Program-made: the position numbers and the translations under genes
The notes under the pieces: model-generated
Seen by the model: the letters and a program-made list of their open reading frames with translations, nothing else
Databases searched by the model: none
What the model was told of the DNA's origin: nothing
Assembly: GCF_001610835.1 (NCBI RefSeq)
Contig: NZ_CP011270.1
Span: 4,172,001-4,236,000 of the forward strand
DNA length: 64,000 nt
Source: Planctomyces sp. SH-PL14
GTDB taxonomy: Bacteria; Planctomycetota; Planctomycetia; Planctomycetales; Planctomycetaceae
Direction of reading: 5' to 3'
Part shown: piece by piece, positions 47,336-56,092 of the stretch
How the letters are laid out: every line of letters begins with the position of its first letter
Position numbering within the stretch: position 1 is the stretch's first letter

Positions 47336-47363
47336 TAGGGCTATGCCTTGGAGAAAAACTCAC

Positions 47364-48554
47364 CTACCGCGCGTCACGCTGCACCAGCAGAATCGACGTG
47401 TCGTCGTGACGGCCAATCCCCTTCGTGAAAGCATTGGAGTCGTGGAACAGGCACTCCAGGCACTCGTCGAGCGGCCGGGAGCGCGTGCGCGTCATCGAGC
47501 CCGAGACGCCATGGTTGCCGAACTGATTCGTCGCACTGTCACCAAAGGCTTCGATCAGGCCGTCCGAGAACAGAGCCAGCCGGCAATGCGACGGCAAGGT
47601 GAGCGTCCGGGTCTCGTACTCGACCTCGTCCATGATCCCCAGCGGCAGTCCGGGATCTTCCTCGGTCCCGACCGCCGTGACCGCGCCCGTCTCCAGGTCC
47701 TGCAGAAGCGGGACCGGGTGACCCGCCGAACACCACTTGAACGTGTGGGTCGCAATGTCCAGCACGCCGTACAGCAGCGTGATGAACCCGCCGTCCTCGT
47801 TGACGATCCGCTGGTTGAAGATCTGGCGGTTGACGAGCGTCACGAACCGGGCCGGATCGCGGAAGTCGTTCTCGCGGATCATCCGGATCAGGGTGTGCAT
47901 CGTCATGATCGACATGCACGCCTTCATCCCGTGGCCCGATGCGTCCCCCACCAGAACGACGATGTTGTCCCCGGTGAGCGAGAACGCGTCGTAGTAGTCC
48001 CCCCCGGCCAGCGTCACCGGCTGCCCGCCGAAGACGCGAATCTGGGACGACTCGTACCGCGCGGTGATCTGATAGCCGTCCGGACTGCTGATCGACTGCG
48101 GGATGATCGATTCCTGGAGCTTGCGGACCGATTCGATTTCCCGCCGGAGCTGCTGCGAGATCTGCTTCTCCCGCTCGGCTGAGACCTGTCGGACCGCCCC
48201 TTCCAGCATGGCGTGGAGCAGGAACAGGTAGTCCCCCTGGACATCGCGGATGACGTAGGACCGCAGCCCCGCCGTCAGGAACTGAGCGATGCGGTAGACC
48301 CCCTCGGAGTGGCAGGCCCCGACGATCGGCGTCCCCGGCCGCTGCTCTTCGACCTCCTGGAACAGCCGGAAGGCGTGGTCGGGATCGGGATGCGTGGTCG
48401 TCATCAGGATGACGTCCCACGGATCTTCGGAACGGACGGCGGCGAGGAAGGCCTCCGGATCGAGCGTCGTCGAGACGACTCCCTCATCGACGTTCAGGTA
48501 CATCTGGAGCAGTTCGATCTGCTCCGCGTCATCCCACAACACCAGGGTTCGCAT
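47364..48554 (-). CDS. SpoIIE/RsbU-type PP2C phosphatase with a degenerate receiver domain
   Basis: The 396-residue product has an N-terminal receiver-like domain (about 1-125), a coiled linker (about 135-165) and a SpoIIE phosphatase domain (about 175-390). In the receiver the usual phosphoacceptor Asp is replaced (DVILMTTTHPDPD, Thr52 at that place), and the Lys-Pro pair is also absent (SYVIRDVQ), so it is probably not phosphorylated normally. The phosphatase has the metal-binding Asp residues (LAGGDYYDAF, VVLVGDASGHGM, LFSDGLIEAF, HDDTSIL). It should dephosphorylate a STAS-type protein. ATG 48554 has AAGGA nine bases upstream. Confidence 0.88.
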   Translation of the reverse strand: MRTLVLWDDAEQIELLQMYLNVDEGVVSTTLDPEAFLAAVRSEDPWDVILMTTTHPDPDHAFRLFQEVEEQRPGTPIVGACHSEGVYRIAQFLTAGLRSYVIRDVQGDYLFLLHAMLEGAVRQVSAEREKQISQQLRREIESVRKLQESIIPQSISSPDGYQITARYESSQIRVFGGQPVTLAGGDYYDAFSLTGDNIVVLVGDASGHGMKACMSIMTMHTLIRMIRENDFRDPARFVTLVNRQIFNQRIVNEDGGFITLLYGVLDIATHTFKWCSAGHPVPLLQDLETGAVTAVGTEEDPGLPLGIMDEVEYETRTLTLPSHCRLALFSDGLIEAFGDSATNQFGNHGVSGSMTRTRSRPLDECLECLFHDSNAFTKGIGRHDDTSILLVQRDAR

Positions 48555-48705
48555 CAAATGTCCTTGTCGCCGCCCCCCGCGTGGCGCAGGGGACCGGCCT
48601 TCCGATTACTTCCACGAGAAAAGTGCCGCGGTCGTCGGCAAGCGGCCGGGCGAAAGAGGTTGGTTCGTTCGCGACTGCCTGGAGTGCTCGTTCCGTCGAA
48701 AGGGG

Positions 48706-49713
48706 CTACCGGTGGTCGGCCGGTTTGACGCCCTTGACGAAGCCACCGAAGCCGAACTTCGTCGGCTTGAACTCGCCGACGAGGTCGATGTTGAGGCGGT
48801 CCGTGATCTGGTCCTCCATTCCGAGGGCCCAGTAGGTCGCGTTGACCAGCATCCGGCGGACACCGGTGTTCTCGAAGTCGGTCGCAGCTCCCATGGTGGT
48901 CGTGAAGATCCGCGAGGCCTTGCCGGACTTGCCGGTGTAGGACTTAGTCCAGGCGACCGGCATCATCGGATCGTTCTTAGCCCCTTCGAGCGGAGCGTCG
49001 TCCGCCTTCATGCCGACGAGGACCTGTCCCAGGACGATCGGCTTCGAGTCTCCCGGCAGGGGGAGCTTGACGGTGTAGACGTCGGTCGGCCCCCAGATCT
49101 CTCCCGCCTTGATGCCGCGGACGATGGGATGGTTTTCTTCTCCCGGAGCCGCGATACCCCGAGTGCTTTCCTTGCCGTGGACGCCGTGGTGGGCGACCCA
49201 AGTTTCACCGAGGACGCGGCGGCCGAACCCGCCGTCGGGCTTGTTCCAGCTGTAGTCCTGATAGCTCGACTGGCCGTCGAGGTTGAAGGCGTGCGTGGAG
49301 GTCCGCAGGGCGACGATCGGCTTGCCGGACTCAACGTAGTCGACGAAGTGTTTCATCTGCGCGTCGGGCAGGTTGCGGAACCGCGTGCAGAGGATCATCA
49401 GGTCGGCGGTGTCGAGCGCCTCGAGTCCCGGAATGTTCTTCTGGTAGTCCGGTTTGATCTCGCCGGTCGCGGGGTCGACCGGGAACAGCACCGTGCACTT
49501 GAAGCCGTGGTGCGTCGCCAGCATTTTGCCGAGCTGGGGGAGGGTTTCCTCCGAGCGGTATTCGTCGTCGCCGCTGACGAGGACGATGTGTTTTCCTTTT
49601 CCGGGGCCTTCTTTCCCTTCGTAGACGACCCATTCCTGGTCGGCCTGGGCGAGACCGGCGCTCAGGACGGTCCATCCCAGCAGACTCAACAACCACGCGC
49701 GACGACCCGGCAT
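48706..49713 (-). CDS. Secreted ThuA domain protein
   Basis: The 335-residue product has a signal peptide (MPGRRAWLLSLLGW, cleavage near GLAQA). The rest is the ThuA/glutamine-amidotransferase-like domain: HIVLVSGDDEYRSEETLPQLG, ALDTADLMILCTRFRNLP, VESGKPIVALRTSTHAF, and VGMKADDAPLEG. ThuA proteins act in trehalose or related sugar metabolism in other phyla, but in planctomycetes they are abundant, exported and of unknown function. The stop lies at 48706. Confidence 0.88.
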   Translation of the reverse strand: MPGRRAWLLSLLGWTVLSAGLAQADQEWVVYEGKEGPGKGKHIVLVSGDDEYRSEETLPQLGKMLATHHGFKCTVLFPVDPATGEIKPDYQKNIPGLEALDTADLMILCTRFRNLPDAQMKHFVDYVESGKPIVALRTSTHAFNLDGQSSYQDYSWNKPDGGFGRRVLGETWVAHHGVHGKESTRGIAAPGEENHPIVRGIKAGEIWGPTDVYTVKLPLPGDSKPIVLGQVLVGMKADDAPLEGAKNDPMMPVAWTKSYTGKSGKASRIFTTTMGAATDFENTGVRRMLVNATYWALGMEDQITDRLNIDLVGEFKPTKFGFGGFVKGVKPADHR

Positions 49714-49875
49714 AAGACGCTCCCCGGGCGGAAGGCGGCACGAGGGCCTTCCGCGATCCCTGTTTCGTGACGGCGAATCACAGTGACTGTTGTCGGGTGT
49801 GCCCGGACGATTCGCAACAGTGTGCACGCGAAGAATGCGGCGGGCGTTCGAGGGACGGTGATCGGGCCGGGGTGG

Positions 49876-50169
49876 TTATGCGGTGGGCCAGATTTCGAAG
49901 CCGTTCAGTTCACCGACGGCGACTCCGTCGGTGACGTCGACGGACTGGATGTTTCGCTGGAGGCGGTGGGCGATGTCATCGAGGAGGGTTTCGACGTCTT
50001 CTTCGCAGCCTTGGGCGACGAGTTCGACGCGGCCGTCGTGGAGGTTGCGGACGTAGCCAGCGACGCCGGGGATGTGGCGGGCGAGGCCTTGGACGGTGGC
50101 TCGGAAGCCGACGCCTTGGACGCGGCCGGAGTAGAAGATGCGGCGGGTGAGGCGGGGGGAGGTGGGCAT
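49876..50169 (-). CDS. Acylphosphatase
   Basis: The 97-residue enzyme hydrolyses the carboxyl-phosphate bond of acyl phosphates. It has the family signature [19 protein letters not shown], with the catalytic Arg in VGFR, and [17 protein letters not shown], with the catalytic Asn in RNL. The start is set to ATG 50169, which gives the usual length of about 95 residues; the longer open frame upstream is not conserved. It lies just before a family A repeat. Confidence 0.9.
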   Translation of the reverse strand: MPTSPRLTRRIFYSGRVQGVGFRATVQGLARHIPGVAGYVRNLHDGRVELVAQGCEEDVETLLDDIAHRLQRNIQSVDVTDGVAVGELNGFEIWPTA

Positions 50170-50249
50170 GGGGGACGTGGAGTCAGGGAGGTAGGCGGGA
50201 GGTTCCACGATCATCGCGACCGGGTTGAAGCGAGGAAAGTTCACCCCTC

Positions 50250-50559
50250 ACCGGGTCCAGGGGCACCCTGGTGGGGGATGCAAGGGGGCAACGCCCTCTT
50301 GCCCGCCGGAGGCCTGGCCGTCGAGAGATGCCTGAAGGAGTCCGTGTCCGAGCGCGGACACCGTGCCGGATGCCCCTCACCAACACGTCCTCGAATACAC
50401 AGCGAGCGTGGAGTCCTCAACGCCGGTACCACAAAGCGGTCGTCCGTTGCTTACCGCGGGTCCTCACAGAAGTGCCTCCGGCGGCAAGGGGGTGAGACCC
50501 CCTTGACCCCAGCGGCCGTGGCACATTGGGTTTGAGCTATGGAGTCGTGCCGGCAAGCG
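50250..50559 (-). repeat. Structured intergenic repeat, family A, copy 9 (reverse)
   Basis: It begins ACCGGGTCCAGGGGCACCC and GCAAGGGGGCAACGCCCTCTTGC. It continues CGCCGGAGGCCTGGCCGTCG, the inner hairpin GTGTCCGAGCGCGGACACCG, GGTACCACAAAGCGG, and the left hairpin CAAGGGGGTGAGACCCCCTTG. It closes with CGGCCGTGGCACATTGGG, TTTGAGCTATGGAGTCGTGC and CGGCAAGCG. It lies between the acylphosphatase start and the end of the helicase gene, both on the minus strand. Confidence 0.93.
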
Positions 50560-50565
50560 TGGTTC

Positions 50566-52572
50566 TCAGATCAGCGGCCCTACGCCATCGTCCACGACCA
50601 CCCGGCAATCCGGCAAACTCTCCCGAAAAATCCGCCCGTAATACTTCGTCCGCATCCGCGGATCCAGAATCGCCACCACTCCCGTATCCGTCCGACTCCG
50701 AATCAACCGCCCGAACCCCTGCCGCAACTTGATCGCCGCCTCCGGCACCTGATACTCCATGAACGGGTTCCCCCCCCGCTCGCGAATCCGCTCCACCCGG
50801 GCCTCCAGCAGCGGATGATCCGGCACACTGAACGGCAGCTTCGTGATAATCACGTTCTGCAGCGCATCCCCGGGAACATCCACTCCCTGCCAGAACGTAT
50901 CCGTGCCGAACAAGACCGCCCGGCCATCCTGCCGAAACCGGTCCAGCATCAGCGAACGGTTCTGTCCCTGCCCCTGCGTCAGCAGCAGATAGTTGTGCTC
51001 GGCGCACCACCCCGTCAGCCGGTCGGCACACCCCTTGAGCATCTTGTAGCTCGTGAACAGCACGAACGCCCGGCCGTCGGTGTGGAGGATGTATCGCTTG
51101 ATCCGCTCGATACACGCCTCTTCAAAGGCCCGCGCCTGCTCCGTCGGATCCGGCATCCGGTCCGCCAGGATCAGCGTCGCCTGCTTCTTGTAGTCGAACG
51201 GACTGCCGAGCTTCACCTCGTCGGTCTTCGTCAGCCCCACGCGGGTCCGGAAGAACGAAAAGTCCTCGCGCCCCACCGAGAGCGTCGCACTCGCCAGGAT
51301 CACCGACGGAATCTTCCCGAACAGCTCGTCCCGCAGCGTCGGCCCGACCTCAATCGGCGAGCAGTACAGTGAAACCGAAGGAATCCGCCCGTGCGTCTCC
51401 TCGACCCAGTAGGCGGAATCGTCAAACCGCTGCGCCATCCAGCCGGCCAGCGATAGCGCCAAACCGTCGATCCGGTCCGCGGCGGCGACGAGCTCGATCT
51501 TCTGCTCTTCTTGGGAGACCTGGTTCTCCGCGTAGGTCCGGATCATCGACGAGAGCGTGTACATCTCGGGCGAGATGATGTCCGGAATCGGACATGGTTT
51601 CCGGAGCCGTCCGTTCGCCGCGGCGTTCTCCTGCTTCCACTCCGTGAGGTCGTGGAAGAACTCCGTGAACAGGGCCCGCAGCCGCATCACCAGCTTCTGG
51701 GCGTCCCCCAGGTTGTGGGCCAGCAGGAGCCCCTTCTGCGTCCGGTCGTTGTAGAGCTTGTTGAACAGGTAGTTCGCCTGCCCGCTCGTCACCGAGACCC
51801 CCAGGTGATCCCCCGCCACCCCTTCGAGGGTGTGGGCCTCGTCCAGGATCGCGACGTCGTACTCCGGCAGGACGCTCGCCCCCTCGCGACGGAGGGCGAG
51901 GTCCGAGAAGAACAGGGCGTGGTTCACGACGAGAAGGTCGGCGTTCCAGACCCGCCGCCGGGCCTTGTAGTAGAAGCAGTCGTCGTAGGTCGGACACCGC
52001 CGCCCCAGGCAGTTGCCGTGCTCGCTCCGGACCTCGTCCCACACGGTCCCGAGCGGGCGGAAGTCGAGATCGGCGAGACTCCCGTCGGTCGTCTGCCGGC
52101 TCCAGGCGCGGAGCTCCCGCGTCTGGATGAGTTCCTCTTCCTTCTCGAAGAGGACGCTCGACCGCTCCGTCGCCCCCTGCATCCGCCGCAGGCTGACGTA
52201 GTTGCTCCGCCCCTTCACCAGCACCGCGGAGAACTCGATCGGCAGGACCGCGTTCAGGAACGGGATGTCCCGCGCGATGAGCTGCTCCTGCAGGCTGATC
52301 GTGTGCGTGCTGACGACGATCTTCTTCCGCTTCCGGTCGGGAGGCTGCTGGCCCGCCGCCAGGATCGCTGGGACGAGATAGGCGAAGCTCTTGCCGACGC
52401 CGGTCCCCGCCTCGACGACGAGATGCCGCTGCTCCGCGATCGCGGCCGCCACGGCATCCGCCATTTCGATCTGCTCGGGCCGGCTCTCGTAGTTCGTCAG
52501 CCGCCGCGCAATGAAACCCTTCGGCCCGAGAACGTCGGCCGGGGTCAGGATCGAGGTTTCTCCGTCCGCCAT
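50566..52572 (-). CDS. DinG-like ATP-dependent DNA helicase (XPD/Rad3-type, superfamily 2)
   Basis: The 668-residue helicase has the Walker A motif EAGTGVGKS (about 54-62), a DEAH box (DEAHTLEG, near 240) and motif VI-like QGFGRLIRSRTDTGV near the C-terminus. Three Fe-S-type cysteines appear in the DinG spacing C-x4-C-x5-C (Cys188, Cys193, Cys199). The first of the usual four is Ser127 (GRSNYVSLRRMQ) instead of Cys. DinG-type helicases unwind R-loops and structured DNA. Its ATG (52572) shares one base with the stop TGA of the upstream FHA gene (TGATG), so the two are coupled. Confidence 0.88.
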   Translation of the reverse strand: MADGETSILTPADVLGPKGFIARRLTNYESRPEQIEMADAVAAAIAEQRHLVVEAGTGVGKSFAYLVPAILAAGQQPPDRKRKKIVVSTHTISLQEQLIARDIPFLNAVLPIEFSAVLVKGRSNYVSLRRMQGATERSSVLFEKEEELIQTRELRAWSRQTTDGSLADLDFRPLGTVWDEVRSEHGNCLGRRCPTYDDCFYYKARRRVWNADLLVVNHALFFSDLALRREGASVLPEYDVAILDEAHTLEGVAGDHLGVSVTSGQANYLFNKLYNDRTQKGLLLAHNLGDAQKLVMRLRALFTEFFHDLTEWKQENAAANGRLRKPCPIPDIISPEMYTLSSMIRTYAENQVSQEEQKIELVAAADRIDGLALSLAGWMAQRFDDSAYWVEETHGRIPSVSLYCSPIEVGPTLRDELFGKIPSVILASATLSVGREDFSFFRTRVGLTKTDEVKLGSPFDYKKQATLILADRMPDPTEQARAFEEACIERIKRYILHTDGRAFVLFTSYKMLKGCADRLTGWCAEHNYLLLTQGQGQNRSLMLDRFRQDGRAVLFGTDTFWQGVDVPGDALQNVIITKLPFSVPDHPLLEARVERIRERGGNPFMEYQVPEAAIKLRQGFGRLIRSRTDTGVVAILDPRMRTKYYGRIFRESLPDCRVVVDDGVGPLI

Positions 52573-54293
52573 CAACTCGACCTGCCGAATCCGACGAGAC
52601 AGATGTCGTCCCGCGAGTTGCCCTGCGGATCAAACTCCTCGACATCCGTGACGATCCGCTTGATGACGTCGTCGATGCGGGACAGCGGCTCCTTGAGAAC
52701 TGCCTCCAGCCGCTGGCGGCCGTAGATCTTCCCGGCGTCGTTCATCGCCTCGGTGATCCCGTCGGTGAAGGTCACCATCACGTCCCCCGCTTCGATCGGG
52801 ACCGTGAGCTCGTTGTAGACGGTGTCCCCCAGGATCCCCAGCGGGAGACCGGATTGCTCCTTGCCGATCGCCCGCACTTCGCCGCTGGCCTTCCGCAGCA
52901 GCGGCGTCAGGTGCCCGGCGTTCACGATCGTCAGGGTGTGCTGTGTGAGGTCGATCACCACCGTCAGGAAGGTGATGAACCGGTGCCCGAGTCCGCTGGA
53001 GGCGATGTCGGCATTGAGGTTCGACACCGCCTGCCCAGGACGGGGGCAGGACAGGAGCTGGTAGCGGGTCGCGGAATAGAGCCGGGCCATCAGGAGGGCG
53101 GCCGGCATCCCCTTCCCGGCGACATCGCCGATCGTGACCGCCAGCCGGCCGTCCGGAAGCAGGATGTAGTCGAAGTAGTCCCCGCCGACCCCCTGGGCCG
53201 CCTCGTAGTAGTCGCAGAACGTGTACGGCGCGAGCTTGGGGCGGCTCTTCGGCAGAAAGCCCATCTGGACCTGCGTGGCGAACTCGAGGTCCCGCTCCAG
53301 GGCCCGCCGCTCGACCGCCTCCTCGTGCAGCCGCGCGTTCTGGAGCGTCAGCGACGCCTGCGAGGCGAGGCTCTCCAGGAGGTCCAGGTCGTCGCCGTTG
53401 AACTCCCGCTCGGCATCCTGGGTCACGATCTGGATGACGCCGATCGCCTTGTCATCCTCGTCCACGAGGGGGACGCACATCATCGATTTGATCTGCATCC
53501 GGCTGAACGCCACGCTCCGGTTGAACCGGGAGTCGGCGGTCACGTTCTCGCTCAGGATCGACTCCCCGGTCTTCATGACGTGCCGGACGACCGTCATGCT
53601 CACCGCGACCGCCTCCGAGACGTTCGGCCCGCGGGAGAGCGACGCCTTGACCTTGAGCCGCTCCGAGTCCTGGTCCTGCAGGAGCACGAACCCCTGGTCG
53701 GCATGGGGAAAGATGTTGAACAGCGTCGTCAGGACTTTGGGGAGGACCTGCTCGACGGCGAGCTCCCGCCCGAGGGCCCGGGTGATCTCGAGGATCGCCT
53801 TCAGCTTGACGTCCGGGTTCACGATCGACCGCTGCGCGTCGCCGCGGCCGGGGGCGATCTTGCGGCGGACCGACGAGGAGTCGAACAGCGGCTCCGCCGG
53901 CTCCGGCAGGAAGTAGATCCGGCTCTCGTCCAGGGTCGCCAGGTGCGAGATCTCGGACTCAATCGCCTTGGTCTCGACCGTGGGGGCCGCCTGGGTGTCG
54001 TCGTGGAACTCGTCGAACTTGAGGATCGTGTCGCAGATCCGGAGCTGGTCGCCATGCCGGAGCTGCACGCGGCCGTCCACCTCGACGCCGTTGACGAAGG
54101 TCCGGTTCCGGCTGCGGAGGTCCTCGACGTAGTAGTTGCCGTGTCCTTCCAGGATCTGGGCGTGCTGGCGGCTCACCGCCACGTTGTCGAGAACGACGTC
54201 GCACTGCGGGTGCCGGCCCAGCACGGTCCGCTCACCGAAGACGGGATGCACCGTCCCCGAGGCAGAACCTTTGACGACCAGCAGTTGAGCCAC
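52572..54293 (-). CDS. FHA-GAF-SpoIIE phosphatase
   Basis: The 573-residue signalling protein has three domains. An FHA phosphothreonine-binding domain comes first (about 5-95: VLGRHPQCDVVLDN, VSRQHAQI, DLRSRNRTFVNG). A GAF domain follows (about 160-330: DQGFVLLQDQDSERLK, MMCVPLVDEDDKAIGVIQ). Last is a SpoIIE/PP2C phosphatase domain (about 355-570: GVGGDYFDYILL, VTIGDVAGKGMPAALLMA, FTDGITEAMND, RDDICLVGF), with the metal-binding Asp residues intact. It likely integrates a Thr-phosphorylation signal and a small ligand, and dephosphorylates a STAS-type target. It starts at GTG 54293 and is the first gene of an operon with the helicase. Confidence 0.9.
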   Translation of the reverse strand: MAQLLVVKGSASGTVHPVFGERTVLGRHPQCDVVLDNVAVSRQHAQILEGHGNYYVEDLRSRNRTFVNGVEVDGRVQLRHGDQLRICDTILKFDEFHDDTQAAPTVETKAIESEISHLATLDESRIYFLPEPAEPLFDSSSVRRKIAPGRGDAQRSIVNPDVKLKAILEITRALGRELAVEQVLPKVLTTLFNIFPHADQGFVLLQDQDSERLKVKASLSRGPNVSEAVAVSMTVVRHVMKTGESILSENVTADSRFNRSVAFSRMQIKSMMCVPLVDEDDKAIGVIQIVTQDAEREFNGDDLDLLESLASQASLTLQNARLHEEAVERRALERDLEFATQVQMGFLPKSRPKLAPYTFCDYYEAAQGVGGDYFDYILLPDGRLAVTIGDVAGKGMPAALLMARLYSATRYQLLSCPRPGQAVSNLNADIASSGLGHRFITFLTVVIDLTQHTLTIVNAGHLTPLLRKASGEVRAIGKEQSGLPLGILGDTVYNELTVPIEAGDVMVTFTDGITEAMNDAGKIYGRQRLEAVLKEPLSRIDDVIKRIVTDVEEFDPQGNSRDDICLVGFGRSS

Positions 54294-54467
54294 GCCCCAC
54301 CTCTCGCGACAGATCGTCCGCAGGAATGCCCGGGCATTCTACGGCACGGACCGGCAATACGAAATGAGAGTTCCCCCGTGACCGGCTCCGGCGCAACGCG
54401 CCGTCCGTCAGCATTGCCTGGCGGGCCGCACGCCCCGCAGAAATCCGCCGGTTTTCGACATCACCGG

Positions 54468-55061
54468 CTACACCGCCGGCTGACCGGTGAAATAGGCGGG
54501 CTCGGAACCCACCCGCCACTTGATGTTGCAGCCGATGCTCGGCATCTGCGGCTCGACGATCGGCTTTCCGGCCAGGAGAGCGTCGCAGGCGGCCCGCAGA
54601 TCGCGGCCGGTCGGCGTCTGGTTCGCCTTCGGCCGGGTCTCGTCGAACTGCCCGCGGTAAACGAGCTTGCGCCCCTTGTCGAACAGGAAGAAATCGGGCG
54701 TGCAGGCGGCCTGGAACGCCTTGGCGATCTCCTGCGTCTCGTCGTAGAGGTACGGGAAGACGTAGCCGGCCGTCTTGTGCTCGGTCTTCATCGCCTCCGG
54801 ACCGTCCTGGGGGTAGGCGGCGGTGTCGTTCGAGCTGATCCCGACGATTGCCAGCCCCTTCCCGGAATACTCCCGGGCAAACTTCGCCAGTTCTTCCCGG
54901 AGATGAATCACGAACGGGCAGTGGTTGCACATGAAGACCACGAGCAGCCCGGGCGCCTCCGGAGAATCCTCCGAGGTGACAATCCGTCCGTCGACGTTCG
55001 GGAGTGCGAACTTGGGAAGGGAGCTCCCCAGGGCCAGCATGGTGGAGGCGGTCTTGACCAT
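54468..55061 (-). CDS. Thioredoxin-fold peroxiredoxin-like protein
   Basis: The 197-residue product belongs to the AhpC/TSA-like redoxin group found widely in planctomycetes. It has LPNVDGRIVTSED and VVFMCNHCPFVIHL, with a thioredoxin-type CNHC pair (about Cys45-Cys48), then VGISSNDTAAYPQDGPEAM, CTPDFFLFDKGRKLVYRGQ, and SIGCNIKWR at the end. The cysteine pair suggests thiol reductase or peroxidase activity in the cytoplasm, since no signal peptide is seen. Physiological substrate unknown. Confidence 0.88.
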   Translation of the reverse strand: MVKTASTMLALGSSLPKFALPNVDGRIVTSEDSPEAPGLLVVFMCNHCPFVIHLREELAKFAREYSGKGLAIVGISSNDTAAYPQDGPEAMKTEHKTAGYVFPYLYDETQEIAKAFQAACTPDFFLFDKGRKLVYRGQFDETRPKANQTPTGRDLRAACDALLAGKPIVEPQMPSIGCNIKWRVGSEPAYFTGQPAV

Positions 55062-55275
55062 GACGAATACTCACACAATCCACGGGGGGGGACGGAATCA
55101 GCGCGATCCGGCGGCGCCTCTCGCGGCAGTGTCCTCGCTGAAACCCCGCCGGGCAAGCGGAGGGGCGGCCTGCCGTGTCCCGATTTGATACCGCGACCTC
55201 CGGGATCGACCTGATACGATTCCGCGGCGGTGCGGGCGCGGGGGCCGACATCGAAGACAGCGAAAACTTGGGGGG

Positions 55276-56031
55276 ATGATGCCCAGCGGGTGGCAACGCG
55301 GCTTGCTCTGGATTCCGACGCTTTACCTCGCGTTCATTGCGATCTTCGCCTACAGCCAGTCTCTCTCCGCCGAAGTCGAGGTGTGGAAGCGAGACTTCGA
55401 TCTCGTCTTCAAGGAGCAGGAGGAGGCGATCGACCGCAAAGACGCCGCCGCAGCCCAGCGGCTGGATGACGAGATCGAGCGGATTCGCGACCAGGCCGCG
55501 TCGCTCCAGACCCGATCGCTGGCCCTGGCGGGGGGCACGTTCGTCGCGATCCTGATCTTCGCATGGGCCACCTGGCAGGTAACGCAGGTCCCGTGGAGCG
55601 GCTGGGAAACGGCGGCCCGCTGGGCGATCCTCCTGGCTCCGGTCCAGACGCTCCTGGTGATGGCCGGCCTGAAGAGTCCCCAGCTCGCCTTCGTGTCCAA
55701 GGTCGCCCAGTTCGCGATCTCCCTCGGTCACGAGAGGGCGCTGGAGAAGATCTGCCGCTGGTCTGGAAACGACGACCTTGGCGAGCGGATCGGCAAGCTC
55801 TACGGCTGGTTCTATCGCTTCGTTCTGCTCATCGTGATCCTGGCGGCGACCGGGGGCCTGCGGCCGTTGCCCCCGGCGATGCGGGATCACCTGGTCACAA
55901 TCGTCTTCGCGGTCGGCGGACTGTTCGTGCTCGCGCTCTCGATGACGCTCTGGACCTTGAGGACGCGGCTGATCAGGGACACGGCTGAATCGGATACGGA
56001 AGAGTCAGACGACCGTTACGACGATGAGTGA
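55276..56031 (+). CDS. Integral membrane protein of unknown function
   Basis: The 251-residue product is not assigned to a family. It has a membrane helix at the start (about 10-27), a charged helical stretch (about 28-75, with DLVFKEQEEAIDRKDAAAAQRLDDEIERI), then helices near 82-103, 115-135, 185-200 and 212-230, and an acidic tail. The first part may form a coiled coil outside the membrane. It stands alone and is convergent with murD. Confidence 0.7.
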   Translation: MMPSGWQRGLLWIPTLYLAFIAIFAYSQSLSAEVEVWKRDFDLVFKEQEEAIDRKDAAAAQRLDDEIERIRDQAASLQTRSLALAGGTFVAILIFAWATWQVTQVPWSGWETAARWAILLAPVQTLLVMAGLKSPQLAFVSKVAQFAISLGHERALEKICRWSGNDDLGERIGKLYGWFYRFVLLIVILAATGGLRPLPPAMRDHLVTIVFAVGGLFVLALSMTLWTLRTRLIRDTAESDTEESDDRYDDE

Positions 56032-56051
56032 TACGACGGACGCCGTCTCCG

Positions 56052-56092
56052 ATCCGTGTGGATCTGTGTTCATCTGTGGCTCTTTACCCCTC
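56052..56092. repeat. CTGTGTTCATCTGTGG-type short dispersed repeat (copy C3)
   Basis: GATCCGTGTGGATCTGTGTT and CATCTGTGGCTCTTTACCCC occupy the gap between the convergent membrane-protein and murD genes and run into the murD 3' end. The wording matches that at 12186-12232. Confidence 0.7.

Noticed and set aside
52854-55214. A 786-codon open frame on the plus strand
   Set aside because: It is opposite the FHA-GAF-SpoIIE and peroxiredoxin-like genes, which have clear domains; the frame itself has none.
54232-55890. A 552-codon minus-strand frame spanning two genes
   Set aside because: It runs across the peroxiredoxin-like gene and part of a plus-strand membrane-protein gene in another frame, with no domain-like sequence.
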